This document shows positions 1 through 11,684 of a stretch of DNA of 64,000 bases, one piece after another. Source of the DNA: Cinclus cinclus (Eukaryota > Chordata > Aves > Passeriformes > Cinclidae). The notes under the pieces were generated by a model that saw only the letters and a program-made list of their open reading frames with translations, ran no database searches and was not told the origin of the DNA. Made by a program: the position numbers and the translations under genes. The number at the start of each line of letters is the position of its first letter. The stretch's first letter is position 1. The DNA is taken from positions 880,501 to 944,500 of the forward strand of contig NW_026912196.1 of NCBI RefSeq assembly GCF_963662255.1, written 5' to 3'.

Positions 1-1932
1 CTATACCTGAGTGAAGAAAGTCTGTCCTGGACTGTGGACTGCACAAGCTGTAGGACCAACAAAGCTGCAGATAAGATGTGTTTAATTGTTTTAAATGATG
101 TCAGGAATTGTGCCAATGCTCATTTTATGGTTATTAATATTAATGTCACCAGCTGGAATTAATGTTACTTTGGGATATGGAATGCAAAAGGATCAACTGA
201 CCACTCTTCATTCCAGAATGAAGAGGGAGGTCCAGGCAGAAACTCAGGTGATAAAAGTTTCCAATGCAATTTGGGCTGAGAATGTAATGATTGGATTAGT
301 CAAAGACTTTGCCACAATGCAAAACACCAATACCGAAGGCAGCGGGAGACCTAATAAGCTGGGGAATCCTAACATCAAAATTATCTGAAGTACAAAAGAA
401 CAAAACAATGCATGTAAACAAGTACCACAGTCGAGGCAAATAATCAAGGAGACCTGGAAAGTAATAGGGGAATGGACGAGGCCTTTGAGAAAACAGGACT
501 GTATTTCAAGTCATGGAAAGGTAGGACAAATCATAGAATAGTGGGTTGAAGATCAAAACCTTGCAAACTGGGAATGCTTCTTGCCACGCTACAAAAAGAT
601 TAAAGAGAATACCACAGAGACCACTCTTGTATGGAAGTGTGAGGAAAAAGATTGGAAAGGTCAAACAGAACCCTGGGACAGTGTGTGGTCCATGAGTATA
701 CTTCAGAAATTTCAATATACGGCAAATACCCCTTGGTGCATTAAAATGGGAAGGACCTGAGAATGAAACAGATCCAGCAGTGATGAACACTGCCATTAGC
801 AGTAGAATAAAGGCAGAAATAGTGAGTTGGTGGGCATGTAATAAAACTTATGATTGCACTTCTGACAACATAAAGGTAAAACAAATGCCACCACTAGCAG
901 TAGCCTTGCAAATTGGTTGTGCCTGCAGAGGGATCAAACACAAACGAAGTAAAGTGAATTATAAGATAATAGTGGGATGTGGCAAGAGCACAATCCAAAG
1001 TCCAGGACAATTTGTATGGGCAACAAGTGATGGTACCTGGACAACACATCTGTCTGTAGATTTGGGAAAGTAAAAGAAATTACCTGGGCCTGCCTACTTT
1101 ATGTCCAGTTTGGAAAAAATCCCCATTTAAAGGAAAACATGAACTTCTGCAGATAAGAACAAGATGAGAAGTTCCAGATCAGGATGAAACTTGGCAAGAA
1201 CCCTCCAGTGGAGTGGAATTTGGGTGGGCCCGAGAGTCTTTATTCGGTCCTATAACAAACTACCAAAATAGAGAAATGTTATATAAACTTACAGGTCAAG
1301 TAGATACACTAGAAAGAGTCACCCAGGAAGGATTTGAAGAACTAAATGTTCACTTACAAGCAACCACAAAAATGACTTTACAAAACCGATTGGCCTTAGA
1401 TACGTTACTCCTTAAAGAGCACGGGGCATGCGGATTTTTAAATGGACAAATTGATCATTGCTGAATCCACATCCCAAACATAACTGCAGATGTAGAATAT
1501 TATATCAATCAGTTGAAACAAATAAGGTATTAGGCACAGAAGAACAAAAGGACTTGACTACGAGCTGGTTAGACAAAATCTTCAAAGGGTTAGGATGGAA
1601 TGTGAGTTCATGGGTTAGGTCTATCATTGAGAATTTGGTAATCTTACTAATTATGTTCTTAGTGATTTGGTTAGTCTACAGAATCCTGAAAAGAGAAATA
1701 CAGAAAAGGATATCCTGGAACTGAAAGATAATGAAGACACTGACACAGGACAGAAATCCACACCCATCATCTTCAGGTTCCTCGGTTTGTGACAACATCC
1801 ATGACCATGGTTACAACAACCATGGATTTGAAGACGAACATCAAGTAAAAACTCAGAAGCCAAGAGGACTGTATCAAGTGAAAGCATTTGCACTTATTAT
1901 AGTGAAGTAAAAATACTTTCAAAGGGGGGAAA
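1..1932 (+). pseudogene. ERV1 env remnant (3' half of a provirus)
   Basis: This is a decayed retroviral envelope gene lying directly upstream of a polypurine tract and LTR. Open pieces are at 95-388 (start with a hydrophobic leader), 780-1073, 1213-1464 and 1458-1724. The 1213-1464 piece has the heptad-rich ectodomain of a transmembrane subunit and the conserved region before the paired cysteines. It ends in a TGA at 1462-1464 exactly where the second cysteine of the pair is expected. The last piece, in another frame, has one long hydrophobic membrane anchor (about 1615-1690) and a short basic tail. Frameshifts and stops break it in at least four places, so no full envelope can be made. Its 5' half lies outside the window. 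Family assignment within avian ERVs is not possible by eye. Confidence 0.8.
1921..1932 (+). other. ERV1 polypurine tract
   Basis: A purine run (AAAGGGGGGAAA) sits immediately before the LTR start, as expected for the plus-strand primer of reverse transcription. Confidence 0.75.
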
Positions 1933-2389
1933 TGATAGCATAGGGTTAAAAATGTTTCCAAAATCATGGGAATTGTATAGATTCAGGTGATGGTAAGAAA
2001 GGTTGGGTCTGGTAGGCCTGGGAATGGGAACTAGGCCCTGGGAACAAATTAGATCAGGTGAAACTGCACCTGCGTAATCAACATATGATAAATGATACGA
2101 CTGTATGGTAGTTGAATATAGTTGTTGTTTAATTGTAATAAGAATCACAAGAAAAGGTGTTTGGGGGACCTGATGAAAAGTACAATAATTCATGCTTGGA
2201 TAAGATCAATGTATACAACAATATGAGTTTAATAATTAATATACAGTTACATAATTAAAAGGGTATAAAATCATGTTCATCTCAAATCCATGTCGGAGTC
2301 AGATTTGGGTTTGTAGCCCAGCTCCCAGAGCTTTTCAATAAATGCACCTGCATATAATTATCCTGTGATTATGTGTTTCCACGCTAACA
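1933..2389 (+). mobile_element. ERV1 3' LTR
   Basis: A 457 bp LTR beginning TGATAGCA and ending CTAACA, so it has TG...CA ends. A TATA box (TATAAA) is at 2264-2269 and a poly(A) signal AATAAA at 2337-2342. Its right edge abuts minus-strand gag sequence of ERV2 with nothing in between, which suggests ERV1 integrated into ERV2 gag in the opposite orientation. The duplicated target site cannot be checked because the 5' LTR is off the window. Confidence 0.8.
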
Positions 2390-3230
2390 GGGTGGTTTCC
2401 CTCCCCCTTTCTTCCCTGGTGAATTGGATATTTAATATAGATTGTAATTCCATCCAATTATACCTACTTAGTCTGAGGAATTGATCTAGTCTCTCAGATA
2501 CCCCTGTAGGATCTTCCAATAGTTTTCCCATCTCTTTTTTTTAGTTTCTTACCTCCCCTGTGTTCAAGGGAACATTTACAAATCCAGTTAATTCAGTCTG
2601 TTGTCCCGCTAATGGGACTTCCCTCAGGGGGTAAAGGGGAGCCTTTGTGTCATTATCTCCCTCCTCTCTGCTGATCCTATCGCTCCTGGTATTTCTTTGA
2701 CTCCAGGGAGTCCTTTGAGCTATTGGAGTACCAGAAGGGGAGGGAGCAGAGACATTGGGGGGGGGGGGGGGGGGTGTCTCCTGTATTTTTTGTATTTATA
2801 TGGAGGTGGGAGATTATCAAGGAATTCCCAGGTAACCTTTTTTGTTATCCTCATCCTCTTTTTCCTTGAACGCACATCCCGAGAATGGTTTATGCTGTTC
2901 TGTCCACAGAGCAGCACAGTCACATTCCTCTCTCATAAATGGTTCTTTACAAGCAACATATGTGTTTAATGCTCGACAAATCCACCCCTCAAACGATCTG
3001 AACATGGCCCAATACAGATTATCTCTACGGATCATTTCTTTGGTCCACTTTATTAAACAAATATTGAATCAATTTTTCTTTACTTTTTCATTTGTATAAT
3101 TCCCTTGTGTCTCAACGTCATTCCCAAAGGGCTGCCCGGTGGTATTTCTGGCAACCTACTGGTCGGGTTTTTTTTGTTTTTTAAATTTAAGAACTTTGAC
3201 CCCTTCATGGGTAGTTTGGACTTAAAACCT
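2390..3230 (-). pseudogene. ERV2 copy A gag fragment
   Basis: This is the reverse complement of the matrix/capsid region of ERV2 copy B (37140-37780), including the proline-rich stretch, here next to an 18-base G run (2757-2774). No open frame spans it: the G run and several stops interrupt it. It is a dead remnant cut at its 3' end by ERV1. Confidence 0.7.
2757..2774 (+). repeat. poly-G run
   Basis: Eighteen consecutive G, in the proline-codon-rich part of the gag remnant. Copy B has a shorter, interrupted C run at 37407-37420. It is prone to length error in assembly. Confidence 0.9.
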
Positions 3231-3454
3231 TACTCTTTCTTTGTCCTATTTTTACCTCAAAGGAGTGTTTTGAGGTATTTGTGCTCCCCCTTGTATTCTG
3301 CCTCTCCATGGGTCAGGATGGGAAGGAATTCTGCCTCTACCTGGGCTTGGGATGGGAAAAAGCAGCTTTTTCCCTCTGCCCCTCTGACTCCTGTGTTGCT
3401 CTCCCCCCTTTTTCCCCCCCAAGTCCCACCTCTGCCTGAGATGGGATGGAAAAA

Positions 3455-4099
3455 TGTGGGAGTCCAGAGTCTTCCCCTGGCTTCCCTGGATGCCTCCAGA
3501 CCCTCCAGGCAGGGGGCTCAGAGGGCTTGGTATAGTGCCCAAGACCCCTGGGGACTGGATTTTAGTCCCTGGAAAAAATTACCAACATTGCAGGAAGAAT
3601 TACAAGTCACATAAATTAAGTAGAGTATAAATTAGATTGTTAGAAGGCAGAAAAGTGAGTTTTTAGAAATGTTTATATTAGGGGCTTTAAAGCTAAGATG
3701 GAGGACTTTGGGCATGGTATGTCTTTTCTTCTTCTTCTTCATGTCATCCACCTTCTGAGTCAGGATGGCATTACTGGATTGGTTTGGGACAAAGTTGGAC
3801 AGTGTAATAAAGGTGTCATGTGTTGGACAGTAATTGTAAACATTAGGTATGTAATTTATAGTATAAAAGATACGTCCTGCCCCAAGGGCATGGAGAGTGT
3901 GCCTTGGATCAAGCTACTACACAGACCTCTGTTAGTTAAAGAATTTCTTAGATAAGAAAGAATAAACAACCTTGGAAACCACAGAAAACGGCTTCCTAAT
4001 TCTTCTTCGGTGCTGGAGCTGGGAAAACTTGAACTCTAAACCACCTAAATGTCCTGTTGTGGGTGATCTCCAGTTCAGGAAACCCCACAGATAGTGACA
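3455..4099 (+). mobile_element. Solo LTR inside ERV2 copy A leader
   Basis: An insertion of about 645 bp, absent from the matching leader of copy B. It starts TGTGGGAG and ends AGTGACA (TG...CA). It is flanked by GGAAAAA on the left and GGAAAAG on the right, consistent with a 6-base target duplication. TATAAAAG is near 3861 and a poly(A) signal AATAAA near 3960. No internal retroviral genes remain. Confidence 0.7.
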
Positions 4100-4462
4100 G
4101 GAAAAGAACCTGGCCTCTACCTGGGTTAGGATGGGAAAAGCAGCACTCACTTCATCCCTTCACCAGCCGGGCCCCTCGCAGGAAACCAGAACCACGGTCA
4201 GAAGGACTCCACTCTTGCTTCATGGAAAAATCCACATCTCATTCAGCAAGCACACAGTCACCTCCACCAAACCAGACAGTCACTTACGGCTTCGACGCTC
4301 CTGTCTGGGTCTGCGTGCACAAGAATGACAGGTGATTTTGCCGTGGTCTTCTGGGGAGTTTTTTTCCTTGCTCAGCCTATATCGTGAGGTACGTCCATGG
4401 GTCCTGAGAACCACTGAGGAACCAGGGCCGTGGGAGCGGGGTGCCTCCCCGAAATCACAGTG

Positions 4463-4913
4463 TGTACTGGTTTGAACAGCAAAACCAGTGAGACTTCAAG
4501 TCAGTAATACAATTTTTAATAGGGAAGAGAAAAAAAGGAAAAAAAAATACATGCAATAATAAAAATAAAACCACTGACAGAGTCGGAATACAACCTGATA
4601 TCCTGTCAGTCAGGGTGCTGGTGCAGTTTTCCTCCAAAGGGTCCAGCAATGATGGGGATAAAAGCCTGGTTCTTCCTCTGGAATCCAGTGGAAAAAGGCT
4701 GCCTTTGGCGTTCTAAACCTCAGTTTATATCTAGGTAGGAAAGGCTTGGCTCATCCTCCTGGCTGGAGCATCTCCCAATGGGATGATGTAATCTCATCAG
4801 TTATACAGTAGGACTCAAAGGCCCATTAACAGAAGATACTTTCCACAGAGATAAGGATGATCACCCTTCTCAGATGGTTATAGAATATGTATCTTGTACT
4901 GTAAACCAGGACA
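4463..4913 (-). mobile_element. Second solo LTR inside ERV2 copy A leader
   Basis: A 451 bp insertion relative to copy B. On the minus strand it begins TGTCCTGG at 4913 and ends AGTACA at 4463. A TATA-like TATAAA is at 4729-4724 and an ATTAAA poly(A) signal at 4520-4515. Flanks resemble an imperfect CACT duplication of the target seen uninterrupted near 36418. It is present only on the L1 side. Confidence 0.7.
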
Positions 4914-4939
4914 AAGTACCTCTCAAGGCTCCAAGGATG

Positions 4940-4957
4940 TCCCAGGTTTCAGCACCA
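4940..4957 (-). other. ERV2 copy A primer binding site
   Basis: The same 18 nt as in copy B (36379-36396), directly downstream of the LTR on the minus strand. It resembles a tRNA-Phe primer site with two CpG-type C-to-T changes. Confidence 0.65.
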
Positions 4958-4959
4958 AA

Positions 4960-5393
4960 TTATTATAAATGAGAAACAAAGTCTCGATATTTAGCAAAAT
5001 TTAGATTGCTTTATTTGGTGTAGACGGAGCAAGCAGCGCTGGGGAACGTGAGGGGTCAGCGCCCACTGGTTTGCAGCTTGGTTTGCAGCTCCTTTTTATA
5101 GGATGGTTCTCCTTGTAGTCTCGGGACAGTTTGCCAAGCAGCCATGTGGTCTTGGTAGATAAGGAACAGTAGACATGGGGGTCTTGTCTTAACAGCTAAG
5201 TTGCAATTGATTGTAATTTCCAAGGCAGGAAATCTGGTAGTGCAAAATCTTTTAGGCTGCAATTGATTATACAAATGCAGGAAATCTGATTTTGCAATAT
5301 CTTTCAGGCCGTGGGAAACCCCCGTTTTACAAACTGGTATCAGATACAATTTAATAAAAAATCATAATACTCATAATAGGGGGATTTAAAAAA
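4960..5393 (-). mobile_element. ERV2 copy A 5' LTR
   Basis: Inverted match to the copy B LTR (35941-36376). On the minus strand the TATA region is near 5101-5096 and an AATAAA signal at 5015-5010. The TG start has decayed to T-rich sequence. The high-identity part of arm L1 begins at about this edge. Confidence 0.75.
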
Positions 5394-6894
5394 AATTATT
5401 TAATCATATGTATTTTCTCTGTCTAATGTCCATGCTTCATTTCAGACCTGAGTATTCTGGTTTATACAAACCCAGCTACTTTTATGATTGACACGAATCT
5501 TTTATCAATTATCACACATGGAACAGTTCTGGCTGGCTTGGCCTCCCAGGGGCTACCTGACAGGTCTGGCTGCCCATGGAATGTCCAGGGCTGCCTCTCA
5601 TCAGTCTCTGGAGCACTGAGGCTCTGTGCCTTCCTTCCTAGGGAAAAGAACCGGCCTTCTTGTCCTTCCTGACCATGACCTAAATTGGAATTTGGCCTCC
5701 CAAATTCCATATATCCAAGGATTGCTCCCAGACAAAAGTAGCCAGGATAGACAGGTCAGGCTGGCCTGGTCCTGCGGTGAATTTCTCAGACTATGAGCAG
5801 AATTGGTTTATTTGCCAACATCTTGGAGAAAGTCCAGAGATCTCCTGGGATGGGGTTTGGAGGCCTCAAGCACATGACCACGATACAGGGACAAAGGAGC
5901 TCTGTGCTCAGTGGAGTGGAGGCTGAGGATGGTGGAGGAGAGCCCTGGGAGTGCCTGAAGGGTGGTTTCAGAGATGGTGGATCCTTTTGACATGGCAGAA
6001 AACAGCCAGAGATAGAAAAGATTAATGCCAAGGGCCGCTGGGGAGGGCCAGACTGGACCCAAGGAGAAAGGAATTTCTCTGCCAGGGCAGGGCTGTGGTG
6101 CAAGAAATCCCCCAGAAAGAGTGTGGAGCAGCCCAAGGCTTTGTGTGGCCAGGCAGAGGCAGGCAGGAGGCAGAGCTGGCAGCAAAGGAAGGGGCCAGCG
6201 AGGTGGGGCAGCCGGGGGCTGAGGACAGCCTGCAGGGACAGAGGGGCAGGGCATGGGCACCGTAGGACAGCCTGGGCTGCAGAGGGCACAGGGATGGGCA
6301 GCAGCTGAAAGGCCCTGCCAGAGCCAACTCCTGCAGCACTTTGGCCATGGCTGCTGGCCCCGGGAAGAGCCCTGAGCAATGAGGGAGGGACAGGATCTGC
6401 CTTGCCAGGGACTGGGGCTCAGGCTTTGGCCTTTGCATTCCTGAAACACATCCAGGTGAGCTCAGCACCAGGGACACCTTTCTATTTCTTGTCCCCACCT
6501 GCCATCAGTGCCTCCAGGGTTCAATGATTTTGAAATTGGAGACTTTAAAAAGTCCACTTTATTGTTTAAGAACATTTTCAATTTCATTTGTCTAAAATGG
6601 AGTTGCCATGAGCAAAGTGCACTTGTGTGGGGACCAGCAGGTCTGACTGCCCTGGGCACAGGGAGCCCAGTTTTCCCTCTGAGCTCCCCAGTGTGCAGGC
6701 TGAGAGCAATGCTGAAGATGAGGCAGCAAGACAAACCAGAGCTCAAAAACAAAGAAGCTGCGCCAAGATCCCCCCTAGGAAGAGAAGTCATATTGGTGAG
6801 ATTCCCAAGAAATTAGACCAGAAATGACCAAGGGAAATCTGTCCCAGCTTGTCATTGCCTTCTTTCTACAGTCTCCAATGCCCGGAGTGAAGAA
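5394..6894. other. No gene recognised, upstream of receptor pseudogene
   Basis: Single-copy-looking DNA within the arm. Overlapping open frames on both strands in 5786-6500 come from a GC-rich, stop-poor stretch and show no domain. The splice-like CTACAG shortly before 6895 could be the acceptor of a receptor 5' non-coding exon. Mirrored at 34439-35940. Confidence 0.5.
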
Positions 6895-7848
6895 ATGTCC
6901 AACAGCAGCTCCCGCAGCCACTTCCTCCTGCTGGCATTGGCAGACACGTGGCAGCTGCAGCTCCTGCACTTCTGCCTCTTCCTGGGCATCTCCCTGGCTG
7001 CCCTCCTGGCCAACGGCCTCATCATCAGCGCCGTAGCCTGCGGCCACCACCTGCACACCCCCATGTTCTTCTTCCTGCTCAACCTGGCCCTCAGCGACCT
7101 GGGCTCCACCTGCACCACTGTCCCCAAAGCCATGCACAATTCCCTCTGGGGCACCAGGCCCATCTCCTGTGCAGGATGTGCTGTACAGCTCTTTTGCTTG
7201 CTGTTCTTTACCACAGCAGAGTAGTATCTCCTGACCCTCGTGTGCTACAAGCACTACGTGTCCATCTGCACACCCCTGCACTAGGGGATCCCCCAGGGCA
7301 GCAGAGCTTGTGCCCACATGGCAGCAGCTGCCTGGGCCAGTGGCTTTCTCCATGCTCTCATGCACACTCCCAGTCCATTTTCACTGCCCCTGTGCCGGGG
7401 CAATTCCCTGGGCCAATTCTTCTGTGAAATGCCCCAGATCCTCAAGCTCTCCTGCTCCAAATTCTACCCCAGGGAACTTGGCCTACTCATGGGTGGTACC
7501 TGTTTAGCATTTGCTTCTTCTGTATTCATTGTTTTCTCCTATGTGCAGATCTTCAGGGCCGTGCTGAGGATCCCCTCTGAGCAGGGATGGGATAAAGCCT
7601 TTTCCACCTGCCTCCCTCACCTGGCCGTGCTCTCCCTGTTCCTCAGCACTGTCATGTTTGCCTACCTGAAGCCCCCCTCCATCTCCTGTCCATCCCTGCA
7701 TCTGGCACTGTCACTTCTGTACTCAGTGCTGCCTCCAGCCCTGAACGCCCTCAGCTACAGCCTGAGGAACCAGGACCTGAAGGACACCCTGAGGACAATG
7801 ATCACTGAGTGGTTTTCAGAAGCAATGAACTGTCATTCTTCTGCATAG
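6895..7848 (+). pseudogene. Olfactory receptor family 14-like pseudogene, copy 1
   Basis: A 318-codon frame of olfactory receptor type (odorant-sensing GPCR, seven membrane helices), interrupted by two in-frame TAG codons at 7222-7224 and 7282-7284. Visible family marks: an N-terminal NSS glycosylation site, the helix-2 motif LHTPMFFFLLNLALSD, the helix-6 motif KAFSTCLPH, and a C-terminal SYSLRNQDLK. The usual DRYVAIC at the end of helix 3 reads KHYVSIC, so even without the stops G-protein coupling would be doubtful. There is no frameshift: the downstream 176 codons (7318-7848) are in the same frame. Best family fit is the bird-expanded family 14 (gamma-c) group, judged from motifs only. Confidence 0.85.
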
Positions 7849-9330
7849 CTGTTACTAAGTTACTCATTAATGCCCACTTTGTGTCCCGTATTTTTGCTGC
7901 TGACACAGGTGTTACACTTCTGAGAACTTGCTCGCACCAAAATCTTGGACTGTTCAGGCAAATATTTCAGTATTTGCCTTTCTAGTGTGACCCAGAGACT
8001 GTAGAAATGGGGAGCTCTAGTACAGTAAGTGTGTGCTGAAACAACAGAAAGAACTCTGTGTTGTCTTGTTTGCCTGACATCTTTCCTCCCTGACATCTCT
8101 GGAGCTGCAGGGTCGGTGCCTGTGGGCAGAGCAGGGGGAGAAGAGTCCCAGCAGAACAGCATTGCCAGGGAGCCCCAGGGCTTCTCCTGTGTAACCTCCT
8201 CTTCCTTCACTTCCACACTCCCCTTCAGAGCCCCTGTGCTGGTTTAAGGCCTCAGGGCTCTCTCAGCTTGGTCCCTGCCCTGCTGGGTGACTGTCCTGAG
8301 ACTGCAGGCAAGGACAGGTTGTGGGCACTGCTGGGACAGAGTTGGGCTCTACAAGAGCATTTCCATGGTGCAAGGGCATGTCCCCGGAGCAGGGCCCGAA
8401 AGCTTCAATCTTCTTCCCAATTTGTTCTCAAGGATGTGCCCAACACAGTGCCCTGGAGAGGAAACCAGCAGTGAAGAGAAAAATGTGGCAGTGTTCAGGG
8501 TGGAGGCCCCCAGGTGTGCCCTTGCAAAGGCAGCGCTGCTTCCAGCAGTGGCCTCTCAGCCCAGGTCACAGAGGTTGCTCTTCCCTCCATGGTGGGACAT
8601 CAAGTGACCGGGTCAGGAGTCTGTGTTTGCAGTGCAAGGACAAGACACAGCCCTGAGCATCCTCTGCGTGGGGTGGGGGTGGGGACGACGACGACATAAA
8701 CCCAGGGAGCACAAACACCTTCAGCTCTTCCTGGAGTTTCCAGAGAGTAAGGTCCCCTGGGAACTCCTGAATGCAGGGCTGGGATGAGCTCCTGTGCCCA
8801 GAGCTCCCCGTGTCCATCCCTCCGGCTGTGGGGCACCTGGGGCAGGGGCAGGGCAGGGTGACACCCGCAGGGCTGAGCTCCCTGCCAGGCTCTGGCAGCG
8901 GCAGCAGAGCCCAGGGAGCCGCTGCCCGTGCTGCAATGAACTGTGTGTGTGTGTGTGCCAGGGAAGGACTCGTGTCCCTGGATGCCCCTGGGGCTGTGAG
9001 CGGGGCATGAGCCCAGCTCAGGGCTGGGCACCTGACAGAGCCCTGACATTGCTGGCTGTGCCCAGAAGAGAAGGCTTAGGAAAGGTGACCATGGTTAAAC
9101 CTCTCTGTCCATCAAGTGACAGCCAAGTGTCTGTCACTGGCCCTCCTCAGTCAGACAACAGGAGAAAATAAGCTGAAAACCTGTGGGTCAACAGAATGAG
9201 AGATTAATGGGGAGGGCAGGGCAAGGAAGTAAAAAGCAAAGGCCAAATGCAGAAGCAAAGGAAACCACAGGGAGGCAAGAATTCAGTAGATGTAGTGGTT
9301 GCTTTGGAAGACAAACGTATTAATAGAGAA
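7849..9330. other. No gene recognised, downstream of receptor pseudogene
   Basis: GC-rich arm DNA with short overlapping frames on both strands and no domain. It contains a short (GT)n tract at 8941-8956. Mirrored at 32005-33484, and partly at 62930-64000. The end of this stretch is where arm L2 begins after its fusion to ERV2. Confidence 0.5.
8941..8956 (+). repeat. (GT)n microsatellite
   Basis: A short GT run, (GT)8-like. The equivalent in R1 (about 32384-32395) is shorter and altered. Confidence 0.85.
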
Positions 9331-9829
9331 AATTCAGAGACCATCTCACGCCCTTCCTTGCCCTCAGTGTATTGCTGCCCTTGACATCGCATGCAATGGG
9401 AGAGCCCTTGGGTCACCCCAGCCAAGCTGTCCCCTCCCTGTGCCCTAAGGAACACTTGCCCATCCCCAGCCCATTGGTTGGGGGTTGCAGAGACAGCCTG
9501 GGCAGAAGTCAGGGCAGGGTGGGCAGTGGCAGGGCAGAGCCAGGGGGGCAGCGAGATGGGAGTGTGCAGCCTGCAGGGGCACAGCAGCAGCTGTGGGACA
9601 GTGCAGGACAAGCTGTGCTGGACATGGCCAAGGGCCCTGGCAGGGCTGGCAGTGCCCAGGAGAAGCCAAGTCTTGGTGCCCTGGGGCACAGCAGCGTCTG
9701 TGCCACCAAGGGCTGGGAGGAGACACCTTGTCCTGAGCCACTGGGGCCTCCTGGCACAGCCCCAGCAAGGCTGGGCACTGTCACCCCCTTGTCCTGCCCT
9801 CAGCATCCTCCCCTGCCCCACACCCCGGT

Positions 9830-10440
9830 GGCCTCAGGGATCTGCTGGCATGAGTCCCTGGGGAGCCTTGGTCAGGAATGGCCCTGGGGGGCTCCTGAAT
9901 GCTTCCAGGGACTGCAGGTTTTTTAAAGGACCTTGGCCTTTGCTCTTGCCTTGGAGTCTCTCAGAGCTTCCTACAATCCTGGTCTTCAATTATCTGCTCT
10001 AATGAGTCCCTTGAGATTCTTAGTCATTACCAACACTCAGTGGGGCTCATTAATGCTTCAGGGTACTTCAGATTTTTCAAGTACTAGGTGTTTCCCTTTT
10101 GATACCGACTCCAGGAGAGGTTTGTGCAATCTTGACCTCCAATTATCTACTTTAAGGAGTCCCTTGATTGCTCTGTTTTAGACACTGGGGGGGGAGGGGG
10201 GGGGGGCCTCATTAATGCTTTGAGATAACCAAGGTATTTTAAGGTACTTTGCATTTTCCTTCCCACACTGAGTCTCTGTGAGGATTTTGTGCAATCCTGG
10301 CCTCCAATTCCCTCCTGCAAGGAGCCCATGAGCAGCCTGTGCTGCAGCTGGACCTCAGTGGGACCCATTAATGCCTCCAGACCCTTTGCATTCTTTTTTC
10401 TGACTTGGACTCCTGGAGAGGTTTCTGCAGTCTCCTCTCA
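9830..10440 (+). repeat. Degenerate ~140 bp tandem repeat (L1)
   Basis: About four diverged units. Each has a GAGTCCC/GAGTCTC start, a CCTCCAATT-like core, then CTCATTAATGC or CCCATTAATGC and a T-rich tail. Unit starts are roughly 9838, 9950, 10100 and 10262, with a partial fifth near 10400. A G-rich run (about 10186-10206) interrupts the third unit in this arm. Confidence 0.7.
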
Positions 10441-10851
10441 GGCCCTGAGATTGTAGCATTGTGTGATGGATATTGTTCCAGGGTCTCTCCTAAGGAGGTC
10501 TGGCCTGCTCAGAGAAGCTGTGCCTTGAGGTTTGACCCGGTGTGGACAACCTTGCTGCACATTCCCCAACCGCATCCTGTCTGTCCTGACTCAGCTGACA
10601 CCCCTGCTTTGCTTGGAGAACTGGCTGCACACACCCTAAGAAGGGTTTTCCTCTTTGTTTTTGTTTTTTTTTTACACCAACCTTCAACAGTTTTGATTGC
10701 TCCAAAAAACGAAAAGTTCCCCACTGAAAACAGACACCCTCCTCAAGTGTGTGCCAAGCCCCAGGCAGCACCAAGACCATTCCAGAGCTGCCCTGCCCAG
10801 CTGTGAGGGTGGATTAGCATCCCAAGGTGCCCTGGGCCATTGCAAGGGACT

Positions 10852-11430
10852 GTTGCCATGGACACTGCACTGACCCCCACTAGTGGGTTTGGGTGCCAGG
10901 GCAACCCTCATCAGTTCAAGTTGCCTTGGAAACCACCCCAAGGAGCCATTTGTGCAGTCAGGTTCCATGGGCACTTGCATGCAGACCTGTTGTGTCCTCA
11001 GCTGCCATGGCAAGCCTGAGGACAAAGCGGTGCCGGGGCTGGTCCAGCTTGAACTGCACTGACACTCATTGATGCAGTCAGGTGCCATGGCAACAGCCAC
11101 AGAGACCCCTTCCTCAGTTTGGTGCCACGGCAGCCAACGCCTGGAGCCATTGTGATGGCTGCTTGTCATGGAAACCTGCCCTGGGCTCCTTGCTCAGGGC
11201 TGCTGTCACTGCCCAGAGCCAGAGGGGATCCCTCGCTGGGGGCTTGTGCCATGGCCACCTGCCCTGTGCTGCGCTGGCTGGGCAGGCGCAGCGGGACCAG
11301 CAGCAAACCCCAGGGCCAGGGCCAAAGGCCAGCTCAGCCAGACAGAAAGGTCAGCTGGGCACTGTTTCCATGGCAAACCTCACTGGGACAGGACACCTGG
11401 GTCACCTGGCATGGCACTTGCCATGGAAAC
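10852..11430 (+). promoter_or_regulatory. Array of X-box-like (RFX) palindromes, L1
   Basis: Eleven sites resembling GTTGCCATGGAAAC, the consensus bound by RFX factors, occur in under 600 bp. They start near 10852, 10892, 10920, 10961, 11001, 11081, 11121, 11162, 11244, 11364 and 11417. The best are GTTGCCATGGACAC (10852), GTTGCCTTGGAAAC (10920), GGTGCCATGGCAAC (11081) and CTTGCCATGGAAAC (11417). Spacing is irregular (about 28-120 bp). The array lies 255 bp upstream of a TATA box. Binding is inferred from motif resemblance only. Confidence 0.5.
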
Positions 11431-11684
11431 CCCTTGTAGGGCCTGATGCCACGGACGCTGGCACCGAGACACTGCTGGGGTCGGGTGCTGAGCACAGGCT
11501 CCATCACACACAGATAGTTTTGCTCTTGCTGAGCTTGCACAGAGCCAAGGCCTTTCCTGCCCCTCGTCCAGCCACGCTGGGGAGGGGCTGGGGGTGCTGG
11601 GGAGCTTGGGAGGGGACACAGCCAGGACAGGTGACCCCAACTGACCCGGGGGAGATCCCGGACCATGGGACATCATGCTCAGCG

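Larger units (their letters stand above)
2390..5393 (-). mobile_element. ERV2 copy A (5' part: LTR, leader, gag), interrupted
   Basis: Reading on the minus strand, it runs from an LTR (5393-4960) through a primer binding site and leader into gag, and stops at the ERV1 junction. It is the inverted counterpart of 35941-37780 (ERV2 copy B). It carries two secondary solo LTRs (3455-4099 and 4463-4913) that copy B lacks. Outside those insertions the two copies differ far more (many CpG-type changes, small indels) than the neighbouring arms do. Confidence 0.8.

Noticed and set aside
3105..3614. 169-codon plus-strand frame
   Set aside because: It is the antisense of the ERV2 leader and gag remnant, running into the solo LTR.
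8940..8960. CRISPR or other regularly spaced array
   Set aside because: It is only a GT microsatellite; no repeat-spacer pattern exists in the window.
9372..9926. Long frames on both strands (up to 304 codons at 31122-32036 minus)
   Set aside because: They overlap on opposite strands in GC-rich, stop-poor DNA and run through the degenerate tandem repeat. No domain, and composition is the same in all frames.
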